A DNA stretch of 32,801 nt from positions 1-32,801 of the forward strand of contig NZ_AULW01000065.1 in the NCBI RefSeq assembly GCF_000422485.1, in the 5' to 3' direction. This document shows, in pieces, positions 1 through 7,909 of this stretch (its first letter is position 1; the number at the start of each line of letters is the position of its first letter). Made by a program: the position numbers and the translations under genes. Source of the DNA: Paenibacillus pasadenensis DSM 19293 (lineage in GTDB: Bacteria > Bacillota > Bacilli > Paenibacillales > Paenibacillaceae). A model generated the notes under the pieces. It saw nothing but the letters and a program-made list of their open reading frames with translations, had not been told where the DNA came from and did not search any database.

Positions 1-94
1 TGGTCTCGACAACTTCCATTCTAACCGAGAGTCCCTGCCATGACTTTCCTTTTTATGGTCAGGAGCATTTTACACAATTATATGGACTTAACTC

Positions 95-250
95 GCGCAG
101 GCGTCGGAACGGAGGGAGTTGCGCGGAAAAACTGAGCAACTCGGGCTCGCAGGCAGCAGGACGGAGATAGTTGCGCGGAAAAACCGAGCAACGCGGGCGC
201 GCAGGCGTCGGAACGGAGGGAGATGCGCGGAAAAACCGAGCAACTCTGGC
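95..250. repeat. Tandem array, about three 52-bp hairpin units
   Basis: The core GCGCGGAAAAA starts at 121, 173 and 225, a spacing of exactly 52 bases twice. The segment GCGCAGGCGTCGGAAC recurs at 95 and 199. Each unit has an imperfect hairpin in which GTTGCGCGG and CCGAGCAAC flank an A5 loop. The small overlapping open frames here are by-products of the repeat. The array lies beyond the 3' end of the minus-strand dehydrogenase gene. Function unknown. Confidence 0.85.
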
Positions 251-281
251 TCGCCCCCGGGTTCGCGGCGACAGGCAGGAA

Positions 282-322
282 AAAGGGACAAGGACGGAGT
301 CAGGCTCCGCTCTTGTCCCTTT
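282..322. terminator. Long inverted repeat, possible bidirectional terminator
   Basis: AAAGGGACAAG (282-292) pairs perfectly with CTTGTCCCTTT (312-322), and an inner CGGAG/CTCCG pair extends the stem. Short A and T runs at the outer ends suit termination in either direction. It lies downstream of the dehydrogenase gene on the minus strand. No gene is supported in 1-473. Confidence 0.5.
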
Positions 323-409
323 GCTCGCTTGGCGATGCCTGGCGGCATTTTGCCGGTTTGACCGCCCCTTGCCTAGTCCTCTTCGCATATGAAAACAGTT
401 CGCGCAGCA

Positions 410-499
410 GTCGACGAGCTGCGCGAAGGGCCCAGTACCCTCGCTCGTAGTCGACGAGCTGCGCGCGAAGGACTCAGTACCCCCGCTCGTAGTCGACGA
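410..499. repeat. Degenerate tandem duplication of a gene's 3' end
   Basis: The segment holding the last codons of the dehydrogenase (475-499) is nearly repeated at 432-456, and GTCGACGAGCTGCGCG occurs at 410 and again at 450. The copies are 40-42 bases apart. The copies beyond the stop codon are non-coding remnants of the terminal codons plus the flanking sequence. Confidence 0.75.
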
Positions 500-1436
500 T
501 GTTGCGGGCCGGGCGGCCGTCCGCCAGGTAGCTCTTGAGGTTGCGGACGAACAGCTCGGTGACGCGTTCCTTGTAGCGCTCGGAGCTGCCGCCCATATGC
601 GGCGTGATGATGACCTGCTCCATCGCCCACAGCGGATGGCCTTCCGGCAGCGGCTCGGGATCGGTCACGTCCAGACCGGCTCCGCCGATCGCGCCGCTGC
701 GCAGCGCCTCGACGAGCGCATCCGTATCGACGGACACGCCGCGGCCGATGTTGACGAACACGGCGCTGTCCTTCATCGCGGCGAACTCGGCGGCGCCAAA
801 AACGCGCTCCGTGTCCGGCGTGTGCGGCAGGACGTTCACGACATAGTCGGCGCGGGCGAGCGCGTCATGCAGCTGCTCGATGGCCATCGTCTCTTCCATG
901 TGCGGCGTCGGCCGCGCCGTGCGGCGCACGCCGATCGTGCGCATGCCGAGCGCCTGGCCGAGCCGGCCGAGCTCGGTGCCGATCTCGCCCGCTCCGATGA
1001 TCGCGAGCGTCGCTCCATTCAGCTCCGCGTATGGCTCGCGCGGCTCCCATTTGCCCCGGAGCTGGCTGCGCACCGAATGGTGCAGGCCGCGCGAGAAGGC
1101 GAGCATCATCGCCAGCGCCGTCTCGGACATCGGCACCGGATGCACGCCGCTCGCCGTCGTCAGGATGACGCCGGCCTGCTCCAGCTTGCCCAGCGGCATC
1201 TTGTCCACGCCCGCGGACCACGATTGCAGCCACTTGAGGGAGCCGCCCTCTCCAAGAGACTCCTTCTCGATGGCGGGGCTCCATCCGCAGATGACCTCCG
1301 CCTCGCGGAACAGCTTGTCGTCCAGCTCCTTGGGGCGGCCGAATACGATGTTCCAGCCCGGCGCGGCCTCGCGCACGCGCGCTTCCTGCTCCGGCGTCAG
1401 GCCGTGCAGGCAGATCATGGTTGGCATGCTTCTCAT
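474..1436 (-). CDS. D-isomer-specific 2-hydroxyacid dehydrogenase, NAD-binding
   Basis: A 320-residue cytoplasmic oxidoreductase expected to reduce a 2-oxoacid to a D-2-hydroxyacid, or the reverse, with NAD(P). It has the split substrate-binding domain of the family around a Rossmann domain with the dinucleotide motif GAGEIG near the middle. The catalytic Arg (NIGRG), Glu (DPEPLP) and His (TPHMGG) are all present. Length is normal for the GyaR/SerA-like group, and no C-terminal ACT domain is seen. The start is uncertain: an AAAGGAG ribosome site lies 3 bases before the first ATG (1436) and 12 before the second (1427). It stands alone on the minus strand and its substrate cannot be told from context. 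Its 3' end is duplicated downstream. Confidence 0.9.
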   Translation of the reverse strand: MRSMPTMICLHGLTPEQEARVREAAPGWNIVFGRPKELDDKLFREAEVICGWSPAIEKESLGEGGSLKWLQSWSAGVDKMPLGKLEQAGVILTTASGVHPVPMSETALAMMLAFSRGLHHSVRSQLRGKWEPREPYAELNGATLAIIGAGEIGTELGRLGQALGMRTIGVRRTARPTPHMEETMAIEQLHDALARADYVVNVLPHTPDTERVFGAAEFAAMKDSAVFVNIGRGVSVDTDALVEALRSGAIGGAGLDVTDPEPLPEGHPLWAMEQVIITPHMGGSSERYKERVTELFVRNLKSYLADGRPARNIVDYERGY

Positions 1437-1551
1437 CCTCTCCTTTAGGATAGTCTATCAACGTTCGGCATCGGGTTTCAAACGAATTGACGGAAATGGC
1501 GGAGGGACAGCCGTATTTTAAAGCCGAGTTAGGCAACAAGAAAATCGTTCA

Positions 1552-1579
1552 TTGGACATATTGGATTTTTCTGTATAAA
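1552..1579 (+). promoter_or_regulatory. Probable sigma-A promoter of the SPase-like lipoprotein
   Basis: TTGGAC (1552-1557) and TATAAA (1574-1579) are separated by 16 bases in an AT-rich stretch ahead of the lipoprotein gene. Confidence 0.5.
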
Positions 1580-1656
1580 TCATACAATTGAAGGAACATG
1601 AGAATCGCGATCCCGTAGTCGCTGACCTAACCATTGAACAAGCGAGGACTCCTTTC

Positions 1657-2253
1657 ATGAAAACAGCCCGTTTCGTCCTTCTGCTGGCTTGCCTCTCTTT
1701 TATTTCCGCATGCTCAGCTTCCGAAAATGGCCGATCGGTCAAGGATGAGACCACGCCATCAACGCCTGTAAAAGTGGATGTCGAGAGCGGCATGTTCGTG
1801 ATCGAACATCGATCCGACAGCATGGATCGGGGGAATCATGAGTATGATTCCGCGATCGTAGGAGGCCTGGTGGTAGATCCGAATGATGCGGCCGACGGAT
1901 CTCTGTCCCGCGGGGATGTCGTTTATTTCAAGACGCCTGAGTTCAAGCATGACTTCAATCCAAACTTGAAGCCGGCCGAATTCAACCTGGCTCGAGTCAT
2001 CGGCCTCCCCAAAGAAAAAGTGAAGATTGATAAGGGCCGGATCTACATTGACGGCAAAAAGCTGGAAGCTTTTTACGGCCAAGAGCAATCCAGAGGGCAG
2101 GAGCTCGAGACGGCGAACCTGGACGAGATCGAGGTCCCGCCCGATCACGTTTTCGTATTGGGCGATACGTGGTGGAGAAGCATCGACAGCCAGCTTTTTG
2201 GACCGCTTCCCATTTCGGCCGTGCGAGGAAAAGTAATCGGATATGAAGAATAG
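1657..2253 (+). CDS. Signal peptidase I-like lipoprotein lacking the catalytic Lys
   Basis: A 198-residue secreted protein. A start at 1657 gives a clean lipoprotein signal (hydrophobic core, then ISAC, lipidated Cys19); a longer frame from a TTG at 1588 would bury the signal. The mature part follows the S26 signal peptidase fold: a Ser in a DSM motif (Ser55) at the nucleophile position, RGDVV, then RVIGLP, then IYIDGKKL, and the late box FVLGDTWWRSIDSQLFGP. In type I signal peptidases the residue just before RVIGLP is the catalytic Lys; here it is Ala112. There is no transmembrane anchor apart from the lipid. It may be an inactive binding or inhibitory protein, or use another base. Fold assignment is firm; function is open. 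A terminator follows closely. Confidence 0.8.
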   Translation: MKTARFVLLLACLSFISACSASENGRSVKDETTPSTPVKVDVESGMFVIEHRSDSMDRGNHEYDSAIVGGLVVDPNDAADGSLSRGDVVYFKTPEFKHDFNPNLKPAEFNLARVIGLPKEKVKIDKGRIYIDGKKLEAFYGQEQSRGQELETANLDEIEVPPDHVFVLGDTWWRSIDSQLFGPLPISAVRGKVIGYEE

Positions 2254-2259
2254 ACAAGG

Positions 2260-2296
2260 CGCGCTCTTCCCTTCTCGGGAGGAAGCGCGTTTTTTT
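2260..2296 (+). terminator. Intrinsic terminator after the lipoprotein gene
   Basis: The GC-rich arms CGCGCTCTTCCC and GGGAGGAAGCGCG flank a short TTCTC loop, followed by seven T residues (2290-2296). It starts just after the lipoprotein stop codon. Confidence 0.85.
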
Positions 2297-2438
2297 GAGC
2301 AAAGTCCTCGTCGGAAGCGCTTCGTTTGAAACCCGGAGACGGCCGACTGACTTGCGCATGCATGGAAAATGGATCGGCGCTACGCCGGTTTAGGGTCGGT
2401 TCCTAATCCTGAATCTCTCCTTTTGGCAACGAACGCCA

Positions 2439-2473
2439 ATGACCGCTCTCTCTTCATGTTATATAATGTGACA
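2439..2473 (+). promoter_or_regulatory. Promoter overlapped by a GlnR/TnrA box
   Basis: ATGACC (2439-2444) and TATAAT (2462-2467) are 17 bases apart, a good sigma-A promoter. TGTTATATAATGTGACA (2457-2473) matches the GlnR/TnrA consensus TGTNA-N7-TNACA exactly and covers the -10 element, a placement that suggests repression when nitrogen is plentiful. It stands 37 bases before the biuret hydrolase-like gene. A related sequence lies at 5277-5302. Confidence 0.65.
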
Positions 2474-2510
2474 TAACCTAGAAAAGCAAGAGAGGACAAG
2501 GTGATTTTCG

Positions 2511-3209
2511 ATGACGATCCAAGCGAAACCTTACGCTTACCCTTACGACGGCGACCTGCGGGCGGACAATACGGCGCTGCTGGTCATCGACATGCAGACC
2601 GACTTCTGCGGACCGGGAGGCTACGTGGACCGGATGGGCTACGACCTGTCGCTCACCCGCCGCGCGATCGGTCCGATCCGCGCCCTGCTGGATGCGGCGC
2701 GCGCGCTGCCCGGCTTCACGGTCATCCATACGCGGGAGGGGCATCGCCCCGATCTGTCGGACCTGCCGGCGAACAAGCGCTGGCGCAGCGCGGCGATCGG
2801 AGCCGAGATCGGCTCCGAGGGACCGGCGGGACGCATCCTCATCCGCGGCGAGAAGGGCTGGGACATCATCGACGAGCTGCGTCCGGAGCCGGGCGAGATC
2901 GTGATCGACAAGCCGGGCAAGGGCAGCTTTTATGCGACGGACCTCGACCTGCTGCTGCGCGTCCGCGGCATCCGCAACCTGATCCTGACCGGCATCACGA
3001 CTGACGTCTGCGTGCATACGACGATGCGCGAGGCGAACGACCGCGGCTACGAATGCCTGATTCTCGAGGATGCGACGGGAGCGACCGACAGCGGCAACCA
3101 CGAGGCGGCGCTGCGGATGGTGCAGATGCAGGGAGGCGTGTTCGGCGCCGTATCGGACTCGGCGGCAGTCGTCGCGGAGCTGCGGCGTCTGGCGGAGACG
3201 GCGCGATGA
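2511..3209 (+). CDS. biuH: Biuret hydrolase-like cysteine amidohydrolase
   Basis: A 232-residue isochorismatase-fold cysteine hydrolase. It probably hydrolyses biuret to allophanate and ammonia. The catalytic triad is visible as Asp27 (VIDMQ), Lys134 (IDKPGKGSF) and Cys167 (TTDVCV); the spacing is almost that of the characterised Rhizobium biuret hydrolase as I recall it (Asp36, Lys142, Cys175). The blocks [32 protein letters not shown] and KPGKGSFYATDL are typical of the biuret/ureidoacrylate amidohydrolase group. The decisive context is the next gene, an allophanate hydrolase whose ATG overlaps this stop by 4 bases, giving consecutive pathway steps. Start at 2511 follows an AAGGTG ribosome site. 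The promoter carries a GlnR/TnrA box. A RutB-like or other ureide hydrolase is the main alternative. Confidence 0.8.
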   Translation: MTIQAKPYAYPYDGDLRADNTALLVIDMQTDFCGPGGYVDRMGYDLSLTRRAIGPIRALLDAARALPGFTVIHTREGHRPDLSDLPANKRWRSAAIGAEIGSEGPAGRILIRGEKGWDIIDELRPEPGEIVIDKPGKGSFYATDLDLLLRVRGIRNLILTGITTDVCVHTTMREANDRGYECLILEDATGATDSGNHEAALRMVQMQGGVFGAVSDSAAVVAELRRLAETAR

Positions 3210-5074
3210 GCCGGGCGTGGACGATCGCGTCGCTGCGCGAGGCGTATCGGAGCGGGAGGACGACGCCGGAGGAAGTGATGCGCGAGCTGTGCGAAAAAGC
3301 GGCGGCCGAGGCATCCTGGAACATCTGGATCACGCCGCCGACGATGGAGAGGCTGCGCCCTTGCTTGCGCAGGCTGGAGGAGCTCGATCCGGACGCATGC
3401 CCGCTGTGGGGCATTCCGTTCGCGGTCAAGGACAACATTGATGTCGCGGGCATGCTCACGACGGCGGCTTGTCCGGACTACGCCTACGCGCCGGTGGAGC
3501 ATGCGGCCGTCGTCCGGCGGCTCGTGGAGGCGGGAGCGGTGCCGATCGGCAAGACGAATCTGGATCAGTTCGCGACGGGCCTCGTCGGCACGCGCAGCCC
3601 GTATGGCGAGACGGCCAACGCGCTGCGCCCGGAGCTGATCAGCGGCGGCTCGAGCTCCGGATCCGCGGTCGCGGTCGCCCGCGGGCATGCCGTTTTCGCG
3701 CTGGGCACCGACACGGCGGGATCGGGGCGCGTGCCGGCTGCCCTCAACGGCATCGCCGGCTACAAGGCGGCTCCGGGCGCATGGCCGACGCGCGGCGTCG
3801 TGCCGGCCTGCGCGAGCCTGGACTGCGTCAGCGTGTTCGCCGCCGACTGGACCGAGACGGCGGAGATCGACCGCATCGCGCGCGGCCTCGAGCCCGGCGA
3901 TCCGTGGAGCGCCGCGCGACCTGCGCCGGAGCCGGCGCTGCCCAGCGAGCTGCTGCTGCCGGACGATCCGCTGGCGTTTTTCGGTCCTTTTGCAGCCGAG
4001 TACGAGGAGGCCTGGAAGGTCGCGGAGCGCAGGCTGGGGAGCCTCGGGCTGCCCGTGCGCCGCATCCGCCTGCAGCCGCTGGAGGAAGCGGCGGCGCTGC
4101 TGTACGAAGGGCCGTACGTGGAGGAGCGGCGAGCGTCGCTCGGCGGCTTCCTCGACCGTCATCCCGGCAGCGCGCTGCCGGTGACCGAATCGGTGCTGCG
4201 CTCCGGCGAGGAGCGCGGCTACGACGCGGCGGCGCTGTTCCGGGCGCTGCACCGGCTGCAGGAGCTGCGCCTGGAATCGTCGCAGCTCCTGCGCGGGGCG
4301 GTGCTGGCGCTGCCGACCGCAGGCGGCACCTGGACGCGCGAGCAGGTCGGAGCGGATCCGCTCGGCGCCAATTCGGCGATGGGACGCTGGACGAACCACT
4401 GCAATCTGCTCGGGCTCGGAGCGCTGGCGCTGCCGGCCGGGGCGGCGGCGAGGGAGCTGCCGTTCGGCATCACGCTGTTCGCCGCGGCGGACGAGGAGGG
4501 GCTGCTGTTCGGCGCAGCCGCGGCATTCGACGAACGCGAGTCAACGGCGACAGTCCCCGACGCTGCCGGCTCGCAGAAGCTGGCGCAGGCCGCGGCATTC
4601 GCCGGCATCTCGCCGCCAGCGAGCCCCGACGCTGCCGGCTCGTTCCAGCCGGCCGCTCCGTCCGCGGAGGAACCGGCATCCGCTCCCGAAGCGGTCATCG
4701 CCGTCTGCGGCCTGCATATGCGCGGGATGCCGCTGGAGCCGCAGATGCTCGGCCATGGAGCGCGCTTCCTGCGCGAGGCGCGGACGGCTCCATGCTACCG
4801 GCTGCTGCGGCTGCCGGGCGAGCCGGCCAAGCCCGGGCTCGTGCGCGTCGAAGCGGGCGGATCGCCGATCGCCCTGGAGCTGTGGAGCATGCCTCTGTCC
4901 CGGCTTGGCGCCTTCGTCGAGGCGATCCCGCAGCCGCTCGGCTTCGGAAAGGTGAGGCTGGAGGACGGCTCGCTTGTTTCCGGCTTCCTTTGCGAAGGCG
5001 TCCTGCTGGAGCGGGCGGAGGACATCTCGGCGAGCGGAGGCTGGAGGACGGCGCTGGAGCAGGCCGCCCGCTGA
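3206..5074 (+). CDS. atzF: Allophanate hydrolase (AtzF type)
   Basis: A 622-residue cytoplasmic enzyme that cleaves allophanate, finally giving two ammonia and two CO2. The N-terminal amidase-signature domain has the Ser-cisSer-Lys triad as Lys75 (FAVKDN), Ser149 (ISGGSSSGSA) and Ser173 (GTDTAGS), with spacings of 74 and 24 that match AtzF. After about residue 440 an Ala/Pro-rich linker leads to the C-terminal domain found only in allophanate hydrolases (about residues 490-620), which completes the second step. No urea carboxylase gene is present, so the allophanate most likely comes from the upstream biuret hydrolase-like enzyme rather than from urea. The ATG overlaps the upstream stop, so translation is probably coupled. 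The linker is unusual: it holds a repeated PDAAGS segment. Confidence 0.92.
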   Translation: MSRAWTIASLREAYRSGRTTPEEVMRELCEKAAAEASWNIWITPPTMERLRPCLRRLEELDPDACPLWGIPFAVKDNIDVAGMLTTAACPDYAYAPVEHAAVVRRLVEAGAVPIGKTNLDQFATGLVGTRSPYGETANALRPELISGGSSSGSAVAVARGHAVFALGTDTAGSGRVPAALNGIAGYKAAPGAWPTRGVVPACASLDCVSVFAADWTETAEIDRIARGLEPGDPWSAARPAPEPALPSELLLPDDPLAFFGPFAAEYEEAWKVAERRLGSLGLPVRRIRLQPLEEAAALLYEGPYVEERRASLGGFLDRHPGSALPVTESVLRSGEERGYDAAALFRALHRLQELRLESSQLLRGAVLALPTAGGTWTREQVGADPLGANSAMGRWTNHCNLLGLGALALPAGAAARELPFGITLFAAADEEGLLFGAAAAFDERESTATVPDAAGSQKLAQAAAFAGISPPASPDAAGSFQPAAPSAEEPASAPEAVIAVCGLHMRGMPLEPQMLGHGARFLREARTAPCYRLLRLPGEPAKPGLVRVEAGGSPIALELWSMPLSRLGAFVEAIPQPLGFGKVRLEDGSLVSGFLCEGVLLERAEDISASGGWRTALEQAAR

Positions 5075-5253
5075 GGCGGCCGCCGCGCCCCACCGACCCG
5101 CACGGGCGCGATCGATCTGTCGAGGCGAGAGCCCCGGCAGCCGCCTCGGCTCAGCCCTAAGATGTCATATTTATGATAGATATAGAGCCTTCTGACAAAT
5201 CAACGATCTTTCTTTTGGAAGGTTCTGATAAAGATTTTTTCGGGAACGTGCGC

Positions 5254-5302
5254 TATAATCAAACCAATTCGATTTATGTTAGATAACCTCACTTAACGAA
5301 CA
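5254..5302 (+). promoter_or_regulatory. -10 element and dyad/GlnR-like site before the ABC operon
   Basis: TATAAT is at 5254-5259; no convincing -35 element is seen 16-18 bases upstream. Downstream, TGTTAGATAACCTCACT (5277-5293) fits the GlnR/TnrA box except for the last base and agrees with the site at 2457 at 16 of 21 positions. It lies in a wider dyad, TGTT...AACA (5277-5302). At about +12 to +37 it would act as a roadblock. ATCTTT and AAAGAT (5206 and 5232 regions) form a further weak inverted repeat upstream. Positions 5075-5253 hold no gene. Confidence 0.5.
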
Positions 5303-5317
5303 AGGGGGGAAGGCCGG

Positions 5318-6847
5318 ATGGAGAGAGAGAACCTGCTGACAGAACCGCTGCTGAGCGTGCGCGGCTTGACCAAGCGCTTCGGCTCGCTGACCGCCAACCG
5401 TTCCATCGACCTTGACGTCCGGAAAGGGAGCATCCACGCCATCCTCGGCGAGAACGGGGCCGGCAAGAGCACGCTGATGAAGATGCTGTACGGCGTCTAC
5501 AAGCCCGACGAGGGAAGCGTCGAGATCGACGGCCGGCCGGCCGAGCTTCATCCGCCTGCGAAGGCAAGGGCGCAGGGAGTCGGGATGGTGTTCCAGGACT
5601 TCCGCGTCGTGCCGGCGCTGACGGTGCTCGACAACATCGCGCTCGCGGTGGAGAAGGGATGGGGGCTGCGGCGCAGGCAGCTGCGGCGCCGCATCGTCGA
5701 CGTATCCGCCAAATACGGACTGGCCGTCGATCCCGACGCGTCCGTCTGGGAGCTCGACCTCGGGCAGCGGCAGCGGCTCGAGATCGTCAAGGTGCTGCTC
5801 ATGCCGGGCACGCGGATCATCATCTTCGACGAGCCGACGAGCGTGCTCGTGCCGCAGGAGGTCGGGGCGTTCCTGGACATGCTGCGGCGGCTGCGGGAGG
5901 ACGGCTACGGCATCCTGCTCATCACGCACAAGATCAACGAGGTGCTCGCCGTCGCCGACGAGGCGACGGTGCTGCGGTCGGGCGAGATCGTCTTCCGCGC
6001 CGGACAGGGCGAGGAGCTGGCCGGCGAGCGGCTGATCGCCGCGATGATGGGGGACAAGACGCTGAAGGCGGTGTCCCGGACCGCCGGCGGTCCGGACGAA
6101 GCGCCTGCCGCGATGGCCGTGCGCGGCGCCTCGATCCGCGGCGACCACGGCGAGCTGGCGCTGGAAGCGTTCGACCTCGACTTGCCTGCGGGCCGCATCA
6201 CCGGCGTCGCCGGCATCTCGGGCAGCGGCCAGCGGGAGCTGGCGGAAGCGCTGTTCGGCCTGCGGCCGCTCGCCTCGGGCACGCTCGAGATCGGCGGCAA
6301 GCCGATGAAGCCCGGCGTGCGGAGCTTCATCGAGGCGGGAGTGACGCTCGTCTCCGAGGATCCGGTCAAGGAGTCGGTCGTGCCCGGCTTCACGATCCTC
6401 GAGCATATGGCGCTGGACGGCTATCCCCTCTATCCAAAAGGGCTCGGCGTCGACTGGAGCCGCCTGCGCGCCGAGCTGACGGCTAGTCCCGAGGCGGCCG
6501 CGCTGTCGGTCGCCGCGCCGGACCGCCGCGCCGAGACGCTGTCCGGCGGCAACATCCAGCGGATGGTGCTGGCGCGGGCGCTCATCCGCCGTCCCGGCAT
6601 CCTCATCGTCAGCTATCCGAGCCGCGGGCTCGACATCGGCACCGCCTACACCGTCCAGCGCCAGCTGCTCGAAGCAGCCGCGCAGGGGGCGGCGGTGCTG
6701 CTCCTCTCGGAGGATCTCGACGAGCTGTTCAAGCTGTCCGACCGGCTCGTCGTGCTCGCCGGCAAGCGGCTGCTCGGGCCGTACCGGCCGGAGGAGATCG
6801 ATCAGGCCGGCATCGGCCGCCTGATGCTGAAAGGAGAATCCGCATGA
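5318..6847 (+). CDS. BMP-type ABC importer ATPase (two nucleotide-binding domains)
   Basis: A 509-residue tandem ABC ATPase of the YufO/NupB kind that energises a BMP-family importer. Domain 1 has Walker [10 protein letters not shown], a degenerate signature LDLGQRQ, and Walker B IIIFDEPT. Domain 2 has a Walker A in which the Lys is lost (GISGSGQREL), a clear LSGGNIQ signature and an SRGLD D-loop. This asymmetry is usual for sugar- and nucleoside-type dual ATPases, in which only one composite site is fully canonical. First gene of the transporter operon; an AGGGGGG ribosome site precedes it, and its stop overlaps the first permease by 4 bases. Known relatives carry purine nucleosides; here the gene lies between ureide hydrolase genes, so a ureide or purine breakdown product is a plausible cargo. 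Confidence 0.9.
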   Translation: MERENLLTEPLLSVRGLTKRFGSLTANRSIDLDVRKGSIHAILGENGAGKSTLMKMLYGVYKPDEGSVEIDGRPAELHPPAKARAQGVGMVFQDFRVVPALTVLDNIALAVEKGWGLRRRQLRRRIVDVSAKYGLAVDPDASVWELDLGQRQRLEIVKVLLMPGTRIIIFDEPTSVLVPQEVGAFLDMLRRLREDGYGILLITHKINEVLAVADEATVLRSGEIVFRAGQGEELAGERLIAAMMGDKTLKAVSRTAGGPDEAPAAMAVRGASIRGDHGELALEAFDLDLPAGRITGVAGISGSGQRELAEALFGLRPLASGTLEIGGKPMKPGVRSFIEAGVTLVSEDPVKESVVPGFTILEHMALDGYPLYPKGLGVDWSRLRAELTASPEAAALSVAAPDRRAETLSGGNIQRMVLARALIRRPGILIVSYPSRGLDIGTAYTVQRQLLEAAAQGAAVLLLSEDLDELFKLSDRLVVLAGKRLLGPYRPEEIDQAGIGRLMLKGESA

Positions 6848-7908
6848 GCCTGAACCCTTCCCCGAGCGTCGCCGCTCCTGCGGGCGCCAGATCCGCCGCG
6901 GCAAAACGCCTCCTCTCCTGGCTGCGCCAGCTGCTCGTGCTGGCCATTCCCTTCGCTTTGTTCGGCCTGTTCCTGCTGGCATACGGCGTCGATCCGCTGG
7001 AGCTGTACGGCTCGATGCTCGTGTCGACGTTCGGCGACTTGTACGGCTTCGGCGAGGTGCTGCTGAAGGCGACGCCGTTCGTGCTCACCGGCCTCGCCGC
7101 CGCGCTGCCGGCCAAGGCCGGCCTCGTCAACGTCGGCGGCGAGGGCCAGCTGGCGGTCGGCGCGTTGTTCGCCGCCTGGTTCGGCGTCTTTTACCTCGGC
7201 GGCCTGCCCGCCTGGATCGGCATTCCGGCGATGCTGCTGGCCGGCGCGCTCGGCGGCGCGCTGTGGGGGCTGGCGATCGCGCTGCTCAAGGTCAAGGGCC
7301 GGCTCAACGAGACGATCACGAGCGTGCTGCTAAACTATGTGGCGGTGTTCCTCGTCGGCTTTTTCGTCCACGGTCCGCTCAAGGATCCCGAATCGTTCAA
7401 CTGGCCGTTCTCCCCGGAGATCGCGCCGACGCTGCGCCTGCCGATCTTCGACGGCACGCGGCTGCATGTCGGCTTCGTCATCGCCGCCGCCATCGCGGCG
7501 ATCGTCTGGTTCGTCCTGGCCCGCACGCGGCTCGGCTACCGCATCCGCGTGCTCGGCAGCAACCGGCTGGCGGCGGAGAGGGCCGGGATGCGCATCGGCC
7601 GCATGTACTTCTGGGTGCTGATCGCAGCCGGCGCGATCGCCGGCATCGCCGGCATGATCGAGATCGCCGGCATCGAGGGCCGGCTGCGCGCGACGACCGG
7701 CGCGAACTTCGGCTACCTCGGCTTTCTCGCGGCGATGATGGCGTGGAACCATCCGCTGCGGCTGCTGCTGACGGCGTTCGTGCTCGGCATGATCAGCGTC
7801 GCCGGCAATACGCTGGAGATCGGCTCGGGCCTTCCGGCCTCGGCCGTGACGATTCTGATGGGACTCGTGCTGTTCTTCATTCTCGGCGGCAAAAGGAGGA
7901 GAGGCTGA
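6844..7908 (+). CDS. BMP-type ABC importer permease 1
   Basis: A 354-residue integral membrane protein of the BPD_transp_2 family (YufP-like). After a polar N-terminus of about 25 residues, eight or more hydrophobic segments run to the basic tail GGKRRRG. The motif KAGLVNVGGEGQLAVGA and the cytoplasmic loop RTRLGYRIRVLGSN..AAERAGM, which couples to the ATPase, are typical of nucleoside-type permeases. It overlaps the ATPase gene by ATGA, and the second permease starts one base after its stop, so the three are made together. The transported compound cannot be read from the sequence. Confidence 0.9.
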   Translation: MSLNPSPSVAAPAGARSAAAKRLLSWLRQLLVLAIPFALFGLFLLAYGVDPLELYGSMLVSTFGDLYGFGEVLLKATPFVLTGLAAALPAKAGLVNVGGEGQLAVGALFAAWFGVFYLGGLPAWIGIPAMLLAGALGGALWGLAIALLKVKGRLNETITSVLLNYVAVFLVGFFVHGPLKDPESFNWPFSPEIAPTLRLPIFDGTRLHVGFVIAAAIAAIVWFVLARTRLGYRIRVLGSNRLAAERAGMRIGRMYFWVLIAAGAIAGIAGMIEIAGIEGRLRATTGANFGYLGFLAAMMAWNHPLRLLLTAFVLGMISVAGNTLEIGSGLPASAVTILMGLVLFFILGGKRRRG

Positions 7909-7909
7909 C

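Noticed and set aside
95-250. CRISPR array
   Set aside because: The units follow each other directly with no unique spacers, and no cas genes are near. The same holds for 26806-27005.
3053-3205. Upstream extension of allophanate hydrolase to 3053
   Set aside because: The extra residues are a shadow of the preceding gene; the ATG at 3206 overlaps its stop and gives the usual family length.
5161-5302. Purine riboswitch before the BMP-type transporter operon
   Set aside because: No purine aptamer core or paired loops were found; the dyad at 5277 fits a protein operator better.
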